The position numbers were made by a program, and so were the translations under genes. 64,000 bases of DNA. It comes from Setaria digitata. Taxonomy: Eukaryota > Nematoda > Chromadorea > Rhabditida > Setariidae. This document shows positions 37,978-51,396 of this stretch, one piece after another. Below the pieces are notes generated by a model. The model saw nothing but the letters and a program-made list of their open reading frames with translations. It did not search any database and was not told where the DNA came from. The stretch is from positions 1-64,000 of the forward strand of contig RCAB01000094.1 of assembly GCA_003640385.1 (NCBI GenBank), in the 5' to 3' direction. How positions within the stretch are numbered: the stretch's first letter is position 1; every line of letters begins with the position of its first letter.

Positions 37978-38017
37978 GCTGCTGCTGCTGCTGCTGATGC
38001 TGCTGATGCTGATGCTT
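37906..38017. repeat. (GTT)n/(GCT)n compound trinucleotide repeat
   Basis: About 15 GTT units run into GCT/GAT units. On the minus strand it reads as poly-Ala then poly-Thr codons, but no splice-consistent gene is attached, so the open frame there is a by-product of the repeat. Confidence 0.92.
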
Positions 38018-38149
38018 CTACTGTTGGAATATTAGAACGGAAAAATGGATAATGATGATTCGTTATTGTTATCAAAAATCCAAATGATAAAGACATTCAG
38101 ATGAAAGCAACCTCGAGAAATAATGGTTTGAACGGGAATTATTCCTGTC

Positions 38150-38179
38150 TCTTTTTTTTTTTTTTTTTTTTTTTTTTTA
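38150..38179. repeat. Poly-T tract
   Basis: About 28 consecutive T, one of the longest homopolymers in the window. Confidence 0.95.
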
Positions 38180-38289
38180 TCAATGAAAGAATAGAAATTG
38201 ACTTCTATTCTCTCATATTTCTCGCTTCTTTGCTTTAAAAACTTCGTAAAATTTGATCATATTTGCTCCTCCTTCATCCTTCATCTTCT

Positions 38290-38400
38290 TCCTCCTCCTC
38301 CTCCTCCACCACCTCCTCCTCCTCCTCCTCCTCCTCCTCCTCCTCCTCTTCCTCCCCCTCCTCCTCCTCCTCCTCCTTCTGCTCCTCCTCCTTCCTCCTG
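38290..38400. repeat. (CCT)n polypyrimidine trinucleotide repeat
   Basis: A run of over 100 bases of almost pure C/T on the plus strand, dominated by CCT/TCC, in three open frames reading Pro, Leu or Ser. Long mirror-like homopurine-homopyrimidine tracts of this kind can form triplex DNA. No gene signal accompanies it. Confidence 0.92.
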
Positions 38401-41400
38401 TTCTTCCATTTCTGTTAACGCTGATGATCAGCTGTTAAGCTGAATTAAATTGCATTATAACCTATATATTTTCTTTAACATTCATCCTTTTTTTTCCTTT
38501 TTTCCTTCCTTCAGCTGTTTTCTTCTCATTCCTTCTCCTTTCCCTTTCCCTTTTTTACTTTTATTTTTTATTTTTAGATTCTCATAATTAAATTTAAAAC
38601 CCTTAAAAAAAAATGTAAACATATCAAAAATCCACATATAATATAATATTAATCATTGAAAAGAGGAAAATTAAGCACAGAATAAAGCAATGATAGCAAT
38701 CACCATCGTTGTTGCACAGGTTTGAATTAAGTGTTTCTTTCTTTTTTTTTTTTTTTTTTTTTTTTCTTCCCTTCGAAAAAAAAAGGACTTACTTCCGAGT
38801 ATTGATATTGAGGTTGTTCATTTCTTCGAGAAAGCTTATTATTACTGGTTGCATATAGTGTCAACAACCAAATTTTCAAATTAAAGAGAAGAAAAATGAG
38901 TAAACTTAATGTTAGAAAAGATAATTTTTGTTTTTTAGATAAAACTTTTGCTGATTATCTTTCATTCAAATGGGCAATAACATGGATGTTTAGCAGAAAA
39001 ATTATTTAGGAAAAAAAAAAGATAAATAAATAAAAGGATATGCATTTCCGTTTCAACCGAAGCATCTGTTACTTGTAATAAACTTCTGAATTAAGGAAAT
39101 TCTCTACATCATATATTCCACTACATTCTTTTTTTTTTTTTTTTTTTTTCTTTTCTTTTCTTTTCCTTTCTTTTTATATTAAACTTCTACAAATTAATGA
39201 AAAAAGTGGAGGAAAAAAAAAAAAAAAAAAAGGAGCAACGAAACTAAAACCTAACTACATACTAATAATGCAACCAATTGCAATGCTAAACTTTAAAATT
39301 TATAATTTGAATTATCGAAGCAAAAAAAAATCTCCATTCAAGCAGCAAACAGAAAAATAAATAAATAAATTTCTTTTTTTTTTTTCTTTGGCCAAAATTT
39401 TTAAGCGTATAAATTGCATTATATACAAATTTTACTTATCAAAATTTTCAAGCGTAAAAATTTCATTATTTTTAAATTTTATTTTACCATTTGGTTGCAA
39501 AAATGAAATGCTTTATTGCTGCTATACATTCTTCATCAATGAAAAATATATAACGGAACTTAATTTTTATACCACTAATTTTGTACCACGGAAGCATTTC
39601 TTTCACTCATCATTATCATAAACAATTCATGAAAAAATTAAAAAGAATGTCATTTTTAAATGAAAAGTATATGAAGTTAAACAGCTTATTCATGTTACAT
39701 AGGTTATTTTTAGCACATACATATGTAATATACGTATATTACAAGAAAAAAATAATAATAATAATCTGATCAAAAATTTGATTAAATATTATTACTTATT
39801 AATATAATGACAATAAAAATTTACTTTTTACAACTTTCTGTAAAAATTTATTTATTTATTTATTTTTTTTTACAGTCAAATGAAACAGTTCATAAATTCA
39901 TGTTTGAATGAATATTTTTTTTCTCATTTCTTAATTTTATGCTAATCATGTTTGGTTCTTTCTACGCAAAATATCTCAAAAATTCTACTTAAATAAGATG
40001 AAAAAAAAAAAAACAAAAAAAAAGATTCCTTAATTAAATTAAATCCTTATCGATTTGCTAAATATAAAATATTTCATAATTCAGTGATTGATGATGGTGT
40101 GTCAGGTGACTTTACTAATTATCCATTTGAAGCTTATAATAAATTCAATAGTTTAATGCTTCACTTCTCACATCTGTTTAATCTTTCACATAAACATTAA
40201 TTATGACTTGCAAGTTGGCATCAACTTAAATAGACACAGACAAATTTTTATTTTAAAACAAGTGTAAACTTCTTTTTCAGCCAAAAAGTTTGAATTTTTT
40301 CATCCGAGATTAGGGGAGGGGAAGAGAAAAAAAAAACTAAACTATTCATCAATGATTTCTTTNTCTTTTTTTTCACCCTTTTTACCCTGTTCATGAAGTT
40401 TACCCCTATGAATATCGCTTATTGGATGAAACAGAATGACTGCTCTTGACAGTCTTGAAAGTTTTAAATAAGAAAATAGGAAAATATAATGGGTATTTTG
40501 TTAGCAAATAACTGTCTGGATCAATTAAGTTAGCAGCTAAAGAATTGGTTAAAATAAATCAAGTTTAAGCCAGACTACATCGAATCGTATTTTCTTATTT
40601 CTTCCTTTCTTTTTTTTTTTTTTTTTTTTTCTTCAAGAGACATCTTAAATTTGATACTCGATTTTCATGAATACCCAAATACAGCGTCCAAAAATCTTCA
40701 TGGTGCTATACTGCTGCCGAAAAGTCTCGATTATCAGTGCAATGTAGCATGTGAAAAAAAAATCTGTAAATGTTAGATGCATGCATTAATATTTCCCTAT
40801 AAACTGCAGCATTCACTGGTGATTTTTTTTTCTTTTCATTTTTTTTTTTTGCTAACTGACACCAAATTTTGCAGTGATTTTGTTCTTATCATAGTTTTAA
40901 ACCCGAACTAAAACAGTAGATGGCAGTGCTGTGTAATTTATTAAATGAATTAAAAAGAGAGAGAGAGAAAAAAAAAGAAAAACAAAATCAAGAAAAAGAT
41001 GCATAAATTTTCAGCAAAAGTTTGATAATTTTTCAATAGTAATCACAAGAGAATTACTAATTAACCTTTTAGTCCCAAGTATTATCTAACAGTTCAATTT
41101 TTGGCAAAATAATGATGAATTACAATTGCTTGTAAAATATTGTGAGATTACATCGGAAATTTCCAAGTAATAGCATTAATATATGTGAAATAGGATTAGC
41201 AGTAAATTATGTTGCAGTTAATAAGCTAATTTAATCAACAATAAATCGAGCATTAACTAATGAACCATATGCACATTATATATATATATATATGAAATGC
41301 ACATGCATATTTGAATTCGTTTAAGCGCACATTCTAAAAATGTGCACAATTTTATTTCAATTAATTAATATACAAACGAAATTACTATTCATTTTATGCA

Positions 41401-42519
41401 TCAATAAAATACGAATAGGTTGCTAATTGTTAATATTAGCGATTAAATTGTTTACAAGATGTCGATTAAATTGTATTAGGATTTGAAATTGAATAAAGCA
41501 TGCAGGCGTAATTTGATTACTTCTCATTTTGCTCCAGCAATAATCGTGTCTTTCGTATTCCTTAAAATAGATAATTAGTCTAAAATTTTTCATGTAAATA
41601 TTATAATGGGAGTAAATACTTCTTTTCGTAAATATCATAAATTCCAAATAATTTTATATAAAAAAATAAAAAAAAAAAAAAAAAAAAAAGAAGAAGGCAA
41701 AAAAAGCTATAAAAGAGAAAAGAAAAAAAGAGGAAGGAAATATAAACATTGATGCAAAGAAATATCAATTATTGGTGTTACGTAAAACATATAATAAATA
41801 TTTAATAATTAAATCGCCCAACTTTATTTTGTAAAAATTAAAACAGTTGAAAAAATATATTTTGTACTTAACACTTAAAATACATTTTCGCATGTTCGTC
41901 AGCAATTTGCAGATTGCTGAAAAAAAAAATGAGGAATGAACTTCAATTCTAATAAACATTAATTAATTATAGCAACATGCCAATTTCTCAATTGAAAAAT
42001 TATTGGAAATCATAAATTTTATTTTATTTTTTTCACAAAACGTAATTTTCCCCCCAAAAAATAAATTAAAACGATTCACTAGTGACGATTACTGATAAGT
42101 TTCCACGAAAATAATACCAACTATATATAATGAATTTTGGATCGAAGTCCAAAAGACGTGTTGAAATCTGTAATTAAACCAATTAGTATTTTAAGAAGAT
42201 TCAAACACAATTGCTATTATCTTTAGTGACACATTTATTTTTATTTTTTTTTAATTGATCAAACATTCACATAATGCAGTATAGTACTAAAAGCATAGGA
42301 AAAAACTCTCAGAGGAAACTGAACTATAAACGATTAGTTCCAGCTTGCTTAACCATCTAAAATCGATTGTCGATGATCAGCTAAAATTAAATGAGCATTT
42401 CTAAATTGAATTGAATTTAGATCATTAAAACTGCCTGCTCTCCTTTTATTCAACGTGAACGACAACAGTTTAGGCCTAATATTTTGAATTTACTTCAAAC
42501 ATAACGCAAAATGACACTG

Positions 42520-42520
<1 letters not shown>

Positions 42521-42567
<47 letters not shown>

Positions 42568-42594
42568 CATTATTATTATCGTTGTTATTATTAT
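42521..42594. repeat. (ATT)n microsatellite with degenerate skirt
   Basis: About 22 ATT units with rare interruptions. Downstream to about 42850 the sequence decays into a quasi-repeat built from TTATTAAT and TAACTATT-like words. Confidence 0.9.
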
Positions 42595-43510
42595 TAGTTT
42601 GTTATTTTTACCATCATTAATTACTATTAATTGTTATCATTCGTCATTAATAATTAACTGTTGTTGATCAATAATTGTTATTAATTATGAGATATTGGCA
42701 ATTACTAAATATCAATTATTGTTGTTAACTATTGATAACTATTAATTATTATTAGTTATTAACTATTATCAGCTATCGATTAATGATTATAATCAGTTAT
42801 TGACTACCGTTAATTATTGAATATTATTAATTTTAAATTAATAATTGCTAATTCTATCATCTTTATTATTGCTGTTAAGATATTGTTATTCATTTGATGA
42901 TCCAAATTTTCATATTTTAGGAACTCAATGAGTAGTTGGAACAGACTTTCATTTTAATTTAATTTAATGACTTTCTTTGCTTTTTGATTAATTTGGACCA
43001 AATTCTTTTCTAATAATTTCTAATTACAGCTGAAAGCATTAATTAGGCATGAAAAAATAAATGTAAATAATAGGTGAAATTGAAACTTTCAGAAATTTTT
43101 ATTTTCTATTCTTTTTTTTTTTTTGAAATTCTTTAAAATTGAACACTTTTTAAGTAAATGAAGTTGGTGGAAATCAGTTTAATGAAATCAAATTGCCACA
43201 ACGCAATGGTGCATATCAAAAATTCTTACAAAAAAATGTTACCAATGGTTCTCTTCAAACTTCATTCGTCCTCCACGGGCTTCTATTTGTTTGCAATCAG
43301 TCAGAAGTTGATAAACGATTTCACTTTCCTCATTCTGTTTCTTTAACTTGAAATAATTTTTTTTTTTTTTTTTTTTTTTTGTCTGTTAATCTTTATAAAT
43401 AATATGAAAATGAATAGTACAGAACTAAGAAAGCGATTAGTTTTATAATATTAAAATTATCTATTAATATTTTATTTTTAGTTTTAAAATTTTTTGAATG
43501 TTTGGGTGCA

Positions 43511-43515
43511 GAGGG

Positions 43516-43546
<31 letters not shown>

Positions 43547-43561
43547 GAGAGAGAGAGAGAA
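43511..43561. repeat. (GA)n microsatellite
   Basis: About 24 GA units interrupted by GGG twice, non-coding. Confidence 0.92.
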
Positions 43562-45587
43562 TAAGCTGAAACTAATTTTAACTTCGTAGAAAATTTCTTG
43601 CCAGATGCAAATAATTTCATTTAAATGATAATCTTTTTTTTTTTTTTTTTCGAATATAATAAAGTGTGAAAATGATTACAACAAGCGGTTATTTTGTTCA
43701 ATAATTTTATTTTAACACATTTTTTTTTTTTTTTAATATAATATACAGTTAAAAATTATTGAAACATTTCTATTTGTCCAATGGCTACAATTTTTTTTCT
43801 TCTTCTTTTTTTGTCCCTCTAAATCATAAATGAATGCACCTTTTTTTCTTGGTTAAAATATTAGCAGAAAGAATCATTGTTAATTTAATCTCGATTTACT
43901 TTGTGTTGTTTTTAAACAATAAAATTGTTTAGATATTGTTGAAATTGTAAAATTTTTATGATATTTGAAACTTTAAAATGTACAAATTTATGGGACAACT
44001 CTAAACATAAGCAATAAAATGCATGTCTATTTCAAGTCAAACATTTCGTACCGCATATAAAAAGAATTGAAATTAAAACGTGAAGGTTTCTGTGATTGCT
44101 TAGTCGTAATTAATCAACATAATAGATAGATAAGAAGTGAAATGATCTCTGTCTTACTAAGTGCAATGGCAAAAATAGCAGTTGAGCAAATATTTGCAAA
44201 TTATCGAAATAAATGTGTCAATCGTTGCGATAAAGTAAAATAAGCAAGTATTAAAGCCTATAATAATAGGTGATTATAGAATTTCAAATTAACGAACTGA
44301 TAAACTTATATGATATAGAGAATTTGTTATTTTAATTACTTTTGGTTTTATCAGCTTTAGGTCGGCTTTGTTTTTTTCTCTCTCTCTTTTTTTTTTCTTT
44401 TTTCTTTTTTAATATCAATATTATTGCTTAGATTACAATAAACGTTTGATATGAATGAACTGATAAGTTGACAGTGAAATAGTAGAAACTATATGATAAA
44501 TGATGATGTAATCAAAGGGTTTGCAACTAAATTTGCTGTAGAATTATCAGGAGTGCAAGAAATACGGAACTAAAAAATATAAAAGTTTTATAAAATCTCT
44601 ATGAAATACTGCTTTAATTTATAATTTCATAATTGGTATATAAATAACAAGAAATTTGAGTCGAAAAGTTTCTCATTTCTTCGTTTTTTTTTTCCATCAG
44701 CTAAGTTAGTTTCAAAATTTTGACAAAAAATTCTTGAAAGATGCACTTCAATGTAATATTTATTGCCAAATGATTGATACTGCTCTCTCAAAAGATTCTC
44801 ACAATACCGTATATCAGGAAAATAAATATACTGTAATGAAGACGATCATATTTCTTGATTTTGAATATCATTTATACTAAAATTATCTAAAGTTTTCTAC
44901 CATTAACAAACAAACAAACTATTCGTATTATCGTTTAATTCAATTAATTCAATTATCTAAATGATTTTTTTTCTGAGAAAAATTTAAACCAAAAATTTTT
45001 ACTTAGTTTCATTATCATTAACTGTCGCAGCATTAGCAGGAAGGAAGAAAACGATTGAAAGTTACACATCAATGGATAGATATTATGTATGGATCATATA
45101 AAGAAGTACTACATTTAATTTAGCAAAATCTTAAAATAAACTTCAAAAATATTCCTTTCTGATGTTATCCTTATTTTTTTTTTCTTTTTTTGTTCAAAAT
45201 TTCTAATTAGCTTCAATTAACGTGCATGAATTTAGTAAACTGCTAATCATTATTCACATGTTTGTCATTAATTTCAGAATTATTTTCCTCAAATATTGTC
45301 TCTATTTTTTTCTTTTGTGTTTGGTAACTGAAACCAATGATTAAATTGAAATTTGACCTTATTAATGACTTCAGAAATTACAAATTGATCTAATAGATAA
45401 TTAGGTTGCAATGAAAAGTACAAAATGTTTCATAGTGAATTTGCCGAAGATCACTAAACTGAATCAAAAAGAATAGGAAATGTTATTCCTAATATTAAAT
45501 TTTTCAACAATACTAGTTCCAATTCCAAATAATATTTCTAACAAATTTCAGTTTCAGCTTCGATTTGAAATCATTTCCTTATCACAT

Positions 45588-45590
<3 letters not shown>

Positions 45591-45632
<42 letters not shown>
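45591..45632. repeat. (AT)n microsatellite
   Basis: About 21 uninterrupted AT units flanked by two copies of CTTATCACATTGCA (45578 and about 45644). Confidence 0.92.
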
Positions 45633-45639
<7 letters not shown>

Positions 45640-46963
45640 TTAGCCTTATCACATTGCAATCTATTGATTTTATCACTTGTTCGCTATACTTTATTGCATT
45701 ATCCGTGTTATCATTCGATGAGTTCTACATTTTATACCTGTAAAAATCAAAAATCCATCTCCTTAAATATTCATTAAAATATTTTCCATTGTTAATTAGA
45801 TTTTAATTGATAGGGAAGGAGGAAAGGGGTGTAACACACGCCGTTTATTTCAATACAGCAATGAGCAACAGGTTTCCAGAATCATTGAATCAATCTCATT
45901 GTCATGTTTGATATTACTAAAGAATGCTATCCTTATCAAATTCCTAACTTCCCTTTTTTTTATTTACTTATTTATTTATTTTTTGTTTTACTTTCCAGCA
46001 GAGTTATACATTTTTTCCACATATTTAGATGTAATTTTTGGTCATTTTCCCTTCTATTTCCATTGTATTTGCTAATTATATCAATTAATGAAAAAGTTTT
46101 AAATATGTAATTGTTACTATTTAATCAAAAATAATAGAAAATTACGGCAAAAGTAAGTTCCGAAAATTATTCAGTATCAAATTGTTAATTAAGTTCTAGT
46201 GGTGCGAGTTAAATTTTTGCAAAATTACATCAAATTGGAAATTCAGAAAAAAAAACCCGAAGTTTTCACTTTAATAGCTGTAATAAGTTGCAATAATCTG
46301 CTGGTATCATGTTACTTAATGAATTTTTATTTTGGTGACACCATAACTTCTTCTTTTTAATAATTTTACACTGATATATTCTGTGCCACTTCTTTATTTT
46401 TAAATTTCACATTAGTAAAATAAATTGATTTATAATTAATTCTTATAGATAAATTTTTTTTTTCGCAAACTTTTATATATTTTCATATGTATTTATTTCA
46501 CTGCATCATTATGTATAATTTCGTAATGTTATCATAACTTGGAGAATTATATCATAGAATCGTGCAAAACTACGCTTCTTATGAAATTTACATTTTCAGT
46601 AATAGATAATGCAATATTATTGACATTGAAATTATAGTAATAATAACTGCACTGCGATGTTATGAATTGTTATGACAAGATTTTATCCGAACTTACTGAA
46701 GAGCTTCTGTTTTGCCCTACTATATAATGACTTGATGGAGAAAATATCTTCCAGGACTCTATTCACTAAGGCTCTGAATGTAGTTGTAGTTAGTTCGATG
46801 TTATGCATTAAGAATCCATAAGAATCCTTCAGAGAGTTACTTGTTGCAAGCTTACAATGAGATGAGCGCTTACTTGATGGAGAAATATCTTCCAGGATTC
46901 CGTCAACCTGAGATACTACGCTTTGAGAGTACGTGTAGTACGAGCATTCCCGGAATTGTAGAT

Positions 46964-49648
46964 ATGGTAATTCGTCAAGTGAAGACAGAGCCATTTCATA
47001 TGAAAATCAACGGTAAGTGGTTGCACATCGATCAGGAAACGTTGGCGAAGCATCCAGGTGGCATTGCAATGACAGCTTATCGTGAAGCTGATGCAACTAC
47101 GGCATTTCACGTATTTCATTCTGGCTCTAAATTGGCATATCAAATGCTTCAGGAAGTGTCATCAACAAGTAGCGTCGACTATGAAACATCGAAGGAACAG
47201 GTCCAAAGATCATTAGTTCTTATCGCTTATCAATTTCGATCACTGATTATTGCTGATCTCAAACAAATAACCGTAATAGACATCTTCGACAGACTGTTAT
47301 CATCATGCAAACTTTCCTGGGGTTTTTAAATATTTGAAATTAATCGATAATTCAAAATTTTCAAAAAGGAAGTATCGGAAACATTATCAGTGTTAAGTGA
47401 TGAAGTTATCGGCAGTTGGAATTTGGATGCACAACGTATCGCATCGATTAATCGGAACTTTAATCATTTCAGAGCAAAGGTTACTTCTTGTTCGAGTCAG
47501 TAATTACTGAAAAATAAGTGAAATAATTTAACCTTGAAAAAGTTTTTGTTAACAAATTATACATTTTTACTGCAACCAATAGAAAAAGATGAGAAGGTTG
47601 AAGCATTCAATTTTTATTTCTGAATTTCAAAAATTTTTCATTCAAATGTTACATACATTATGCTAATACTGTTATTGTTGTCTTATGGTGCGACACGCCG
47701 AAGGTACGAAGTATTAAAAGATAAATTAAAATTAAAATAGAAGTTTTTAAACATCAGTTGAATTATGAATTTTGAAGCACATATATGCAATAATTAAATG
47801 CACCTGGAAAGTTGCATAAATTATTGAAAATTTTCAATTGATTCTTGTATTCCGGTCTATTTGTAATGATGCCACTTTTTCTTTTTTTTCTAATTTCATT
47901 ATTTAAATTCACAAGTTTCAGGTACGAAAGTTAGGACTTTTCGAAGCAAATAGTACATTTTATTTTCGTAAAATAAGTGAAGCAATTGGCTTACTATCAT
48001 TAGCAGTCCTCTTGCAACTCCAACAACGTTTCATCTTATCAGCTCTTATCTTAGGATTAGCTTGGCAACAGCTGGGGTGGTTAATTCATGAATATGCACA
48101 TCATCAGCATTTCAAGGCAATATCAATTTGTTCCTTATTATTAAAATTTATCATGAAATTTAACACTTGATAAATTTCGGAATTATTTCAAATTTTTCAT
48201 TTTTAAATTGCAATATTCACGATAAAGTGCCTATTACAATACAGCAATTGATATATAGAATCATTACTGGAATGATCTGATATCATATGTAGTTGGAAAT
48301 CTTCTGCAAGGTTTCTCAAGCGGTGGTTGGAAAGAACAACATAATATGCATCATGCAGCAACAAATGTCATTGGACGTGATGGTGACATTGACTTAGTTC
48401 CATTTTGGGCTGTTGTACCATCCGATTTACAAGCAAGTTTATTTATAATATTACATTCCAAAAATATTCTTAATTAAATTTCCATTTTTTGCTTAATTTA
48501 TTTTCATCTATTAATTAGAATGATTGCTCAACTTTGTTTATATTGGAATGCCGATTGGAGCACTTGCTTAATCTATAAGTTCCATCTTTAGCAATCTAAG
48601 CTGAAGTCTCATTTCAATACAGTTATCTATTTTAGTAAAATATTAATTAGCTCTCTTTCTTTCATGTATAATTTTAATTGATTTTCAGCAAATTCAAGGT
48701 AGTTGGATGTTTAAATTAATACCATATCAGCATATTTATTGGACGATAGCTTTTCCATTCTTACGTATTTCATGGCTTGTGCAATCAATCAGTTTTGTTG
48801 TAAACATGTCAAATAGTCCGTTTGAGGTGATTAATTACTTCACCTTTTAGGCAATTTAAATTTAAAAATTGAAATAAGTAAATTATTATTACTGCAGATC
48901 CACAGGAAAAGAGCAGCAATTGAACGTATAGCATTAACATTACATTGGTGCATGGTATTTATACAGCTTTATTACTTACCAACATTTCAAATACGATTAA
49001 CTTATTTCGTTATATCACAACTATTCGCTGGATTTCTATTGGCTCATGTTGTTACCTACAATCATTATTCCACTCAAAAATTCAAACGTATGTAATTTTC
49101 TAATAAATTATTTGTTAGCATTTAAGTAATTAATTGTTAATTTAAAACCTTATATAGCATAATTCACAGATGATGATCCAATTTTGAAAAGTTATGTTTG
49201 CTTGCAACTCTATACAACTAGAAATATGCGACCAGGAATTTTAATTGACTGGTTATGGGGTGGATTAAATTATCAAATTGAACATCATTTATTTCCATCT
49301 ATGCCAAGGCATAATTTAAAAACGGTTTGTCCTTTTTCTTCCTTCATCTTTCTTACTCATTCTTTCAATTTATTTTTAATATTTTTGGAGATAATTTAAT
49401 TATTGCTAAACTATATAACAGATTGTTTCTTTGAAAAAAAAAAAAAAAAAAAGCGAAAAACTTAATCCGAAAAAATTTTGTTTAAAAAATTTAAAATTAA
49501 TTTTCAGGTAATGCCATTGGTAAAAAAATTCTGCATGGAAAATGAGCTACCATACATGGTAAATGATTATTTTGAGGGCTGGCTCATGGAAATTCGTCAA
49601 ATGGGCGCCATTGCAAAATTAGCGCAACGCATTTGCCATCTTAAATAA
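46964..49648 (+). CDS. fat-4: Front-end fatty-acid desaturase, FAT-4-like (delta-5 type), 446 aa
   Basis: Membrane enzyme of the endoplasmic reticulum that inserts a double bond near the carboxyl end of C20 fatty acids using its own cytochrome b5 domain. Exons: 46964-47200, 47369-47479, 47922-48116, 48259-48432, 48689-48826, 48898-49087, 49170-49324 and 49508-49648. HPGG of the b5 domain is at 30-33. Histidine boxes are H-E-Y-A-H-H (172-177), H-N-M-H-H (209-213) and Q-I-E-H-H (384-388). The length is close to C. elegans FAT-4 (about 454), and the N-terminus M-V-I-R-Q and the motif S-S-G-G-W-K-E-Q-H favour FAT-4 over FAT-3. I start at 46964 because it matches the family and follows TTGTAG, a possible SL trans-splice acceptor; the frame stays open to an ATG at 46862. 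Introns 3 and 4 appear to start with GC (after 48116 and 48432). AATAAA signals lie at 49644 and 49676-49691. The substrate position is inference. Confidence 0.94.
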
Positions 49649-50005
49649 AATGTATCCGAAGAATAATGAATTGAAAATAAAACTAAATAAACTGAAAGAT
49701 TGACATGGATACTGTGACATACTGTGATAAAGTGTTGTGATAAAGAACTTCAAGCATGAACGAATCTCACTTTCACACTATCAATTTTTGATGTCTTACA
49801 TAAATGTTTGTACAAAATTCAAGTGCTATTTGCAATTTTACAAGTGTGTATTCATCATTCATAGCAAATTTTATTTAGAGCATTACTTCTTTGTGCAAAC
49901 TTTTTTTTTTTTTTTTTTTTTTTTTTGGAAAAAACATTTTAGGATAGCAAAAATTAATGAGCCAAGTAACGAACGAAGAAGGCAAATTAAATTTCATTCC
50001 TTTTG

Positions 50006-50040
<35 letters not shown>

Positions 50041-51396
50041 AAAGGAAAGGAAAAAAAAAAATAAAACCGAAAACGTTGCCAATTGAGACAAATAATTATT
50101 TAATTATTAATTCAACCAAAATAAGCGATTTTTTTTCTTTTTTTTTTTTTTGTAATAGGATAAAAGTTTTCTTTATCAAAGGATTAGCAATAGAAATGGC
50201 ACTGTTATTGAACGCTAAATGATTGGTTGAAGATGAAAAATTTTTACCATGAAACTGTAGGACAATAGTTCGAAGACCATTGTTAAAAATCAACCCTACC
50301 TTATACTATCATCACTCCTATCACCTATCACACCAATCAACATCAATATCAGTTATACCCTTCTAACCTTCCACCTCCTCCTTCATCACCGTCATCTTCC
50401 TCTTTTACATTATTAGTTTTTGATCAAATGAATCTTTATTTTTGTCTCATTTTGCTAATCACAAGCAAGCTTTGTTTAGTTTAATTTAAATTTTAGTATT
50501 AGCATTTTAACATTGTCTTTAGTATTGCAAAATTTTTTTTCTTTTGCAAATTCTTCGTCTTTTCTACAATTACAATTACAATAATTTCAACTAAAATAAT
50601 TCGTTAAATTTTCGAGAAAAAAAAAGAAAAAATATCATTGCTTTTTTTCTCTAAAATTCATTCATTTATAATAAAAAAAATTTTTCTTTTCCCCTTTATC
50701 CTTTCTTTTTCCCTTTCTCTCTCACTTTCTTCCTTTTCCCTCTTCATTTCGCACCATAATTTACTCAGAAAATTCTACACCTGTACGGTTTCTACCTGTT
50801 GTTTCTTTCTTTCTCCCTCTTTTTCTTTTTTTTATTTTGTTATAATTTATATTTGCTTTTAATTATTAAGACATAATCCAAAATTAACAGGCATTTATTA
50901 AAAAGCAAATTAAAATTTGAACCATTTTTCCTTTTTGAATATTTCAAATTCATACCTAAAAGACGAAAATTTTTTCCTGGCTATCTTCCAAAAATTTTAA
51001 AAATTTCAACATATTAGCATGAATTAAAATATTTGAGGCATAAAATTAAGATGACATTATTTTTCGGTCAATTTAAAATGATAATAAAATTTTTTCTTGC
51101 ATAAACTCATTGATTATTACTGATTATTGGTACAAACTTGTAATATCATAATTTGTATTTGAAATGATTAGTTTACCTATTCCTAATATTTCAAAAAAAA
51201 AAAAAAAAAATTCGATAAATAGTTCAAATGTTTAGTTACTGCACGATAGTAATTTTAATTTTAAATTGTTAATATAACGATTTTTTGAATTAAAAAAAAT
51301 TTCTGGTGAGTTTTAAATAATTACTTAAAGGAGTAATGAGTGATGTGATGCTGCAACATTGAAAGTTTTAATTATTTTATCAGCAGGTAGCAAGCA
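49649..51396. other. Spacer between the two desaturase genes
   Basis: About 1.75 kb of AT-rich DNA with very long homopolymers (poly-T 49902-49926, poly-A 50008-50038) and a C/T-rich stretch at 50690-50830. It carries the 3' end signals of the first gene and the promoter of the second. There is no supported gene. The spacing is larger than the usual few hundred bases of nematode operons. Confidence 0.5.

Larger units (their letters stand above)
38401..46963. other. Long gene-poor, microsatellite-rich interval
   Basis: About 8.5 kb with no supported coding exon, RNA gene or mobile element. It contains (TA)n at 41277-41293, an ATT-rich tract at 42521-42850, (GA)n at 43511-43561, (AT)n at 45591-45632, numerous poly-A/poly-T runs and an N at 40363. 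The stretch 46690-46963 is less AT-rich and forms the leader or promoter of the first desaturase gene. Confidence 0.55.

Noticed and set aside
37824..38096. Minus-strand open frame with poly-Ala and poly-Thr
   Set aside because: It is created by the GTT/GCT repeat; the ends show no phase-compatible splice sites.
38198..38443. Plus-strand Pro-rich or Leu-rich open frames
   Set aside because: They are translations of the CCT repeat, open in several frames at once.
46683..46994. 103-codon minus-strand open frame over the desaturase start
   Set aside because: Antisense of the leader and b5-domain exon, no recognisable content.
47201..47329. Read-through of the first FAT-4-like exon (extra 43 codons)
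   Set aside because: The frame continues past a good GT donor, but the next exon rejoins in phase with family-like sequence, so this is intron.
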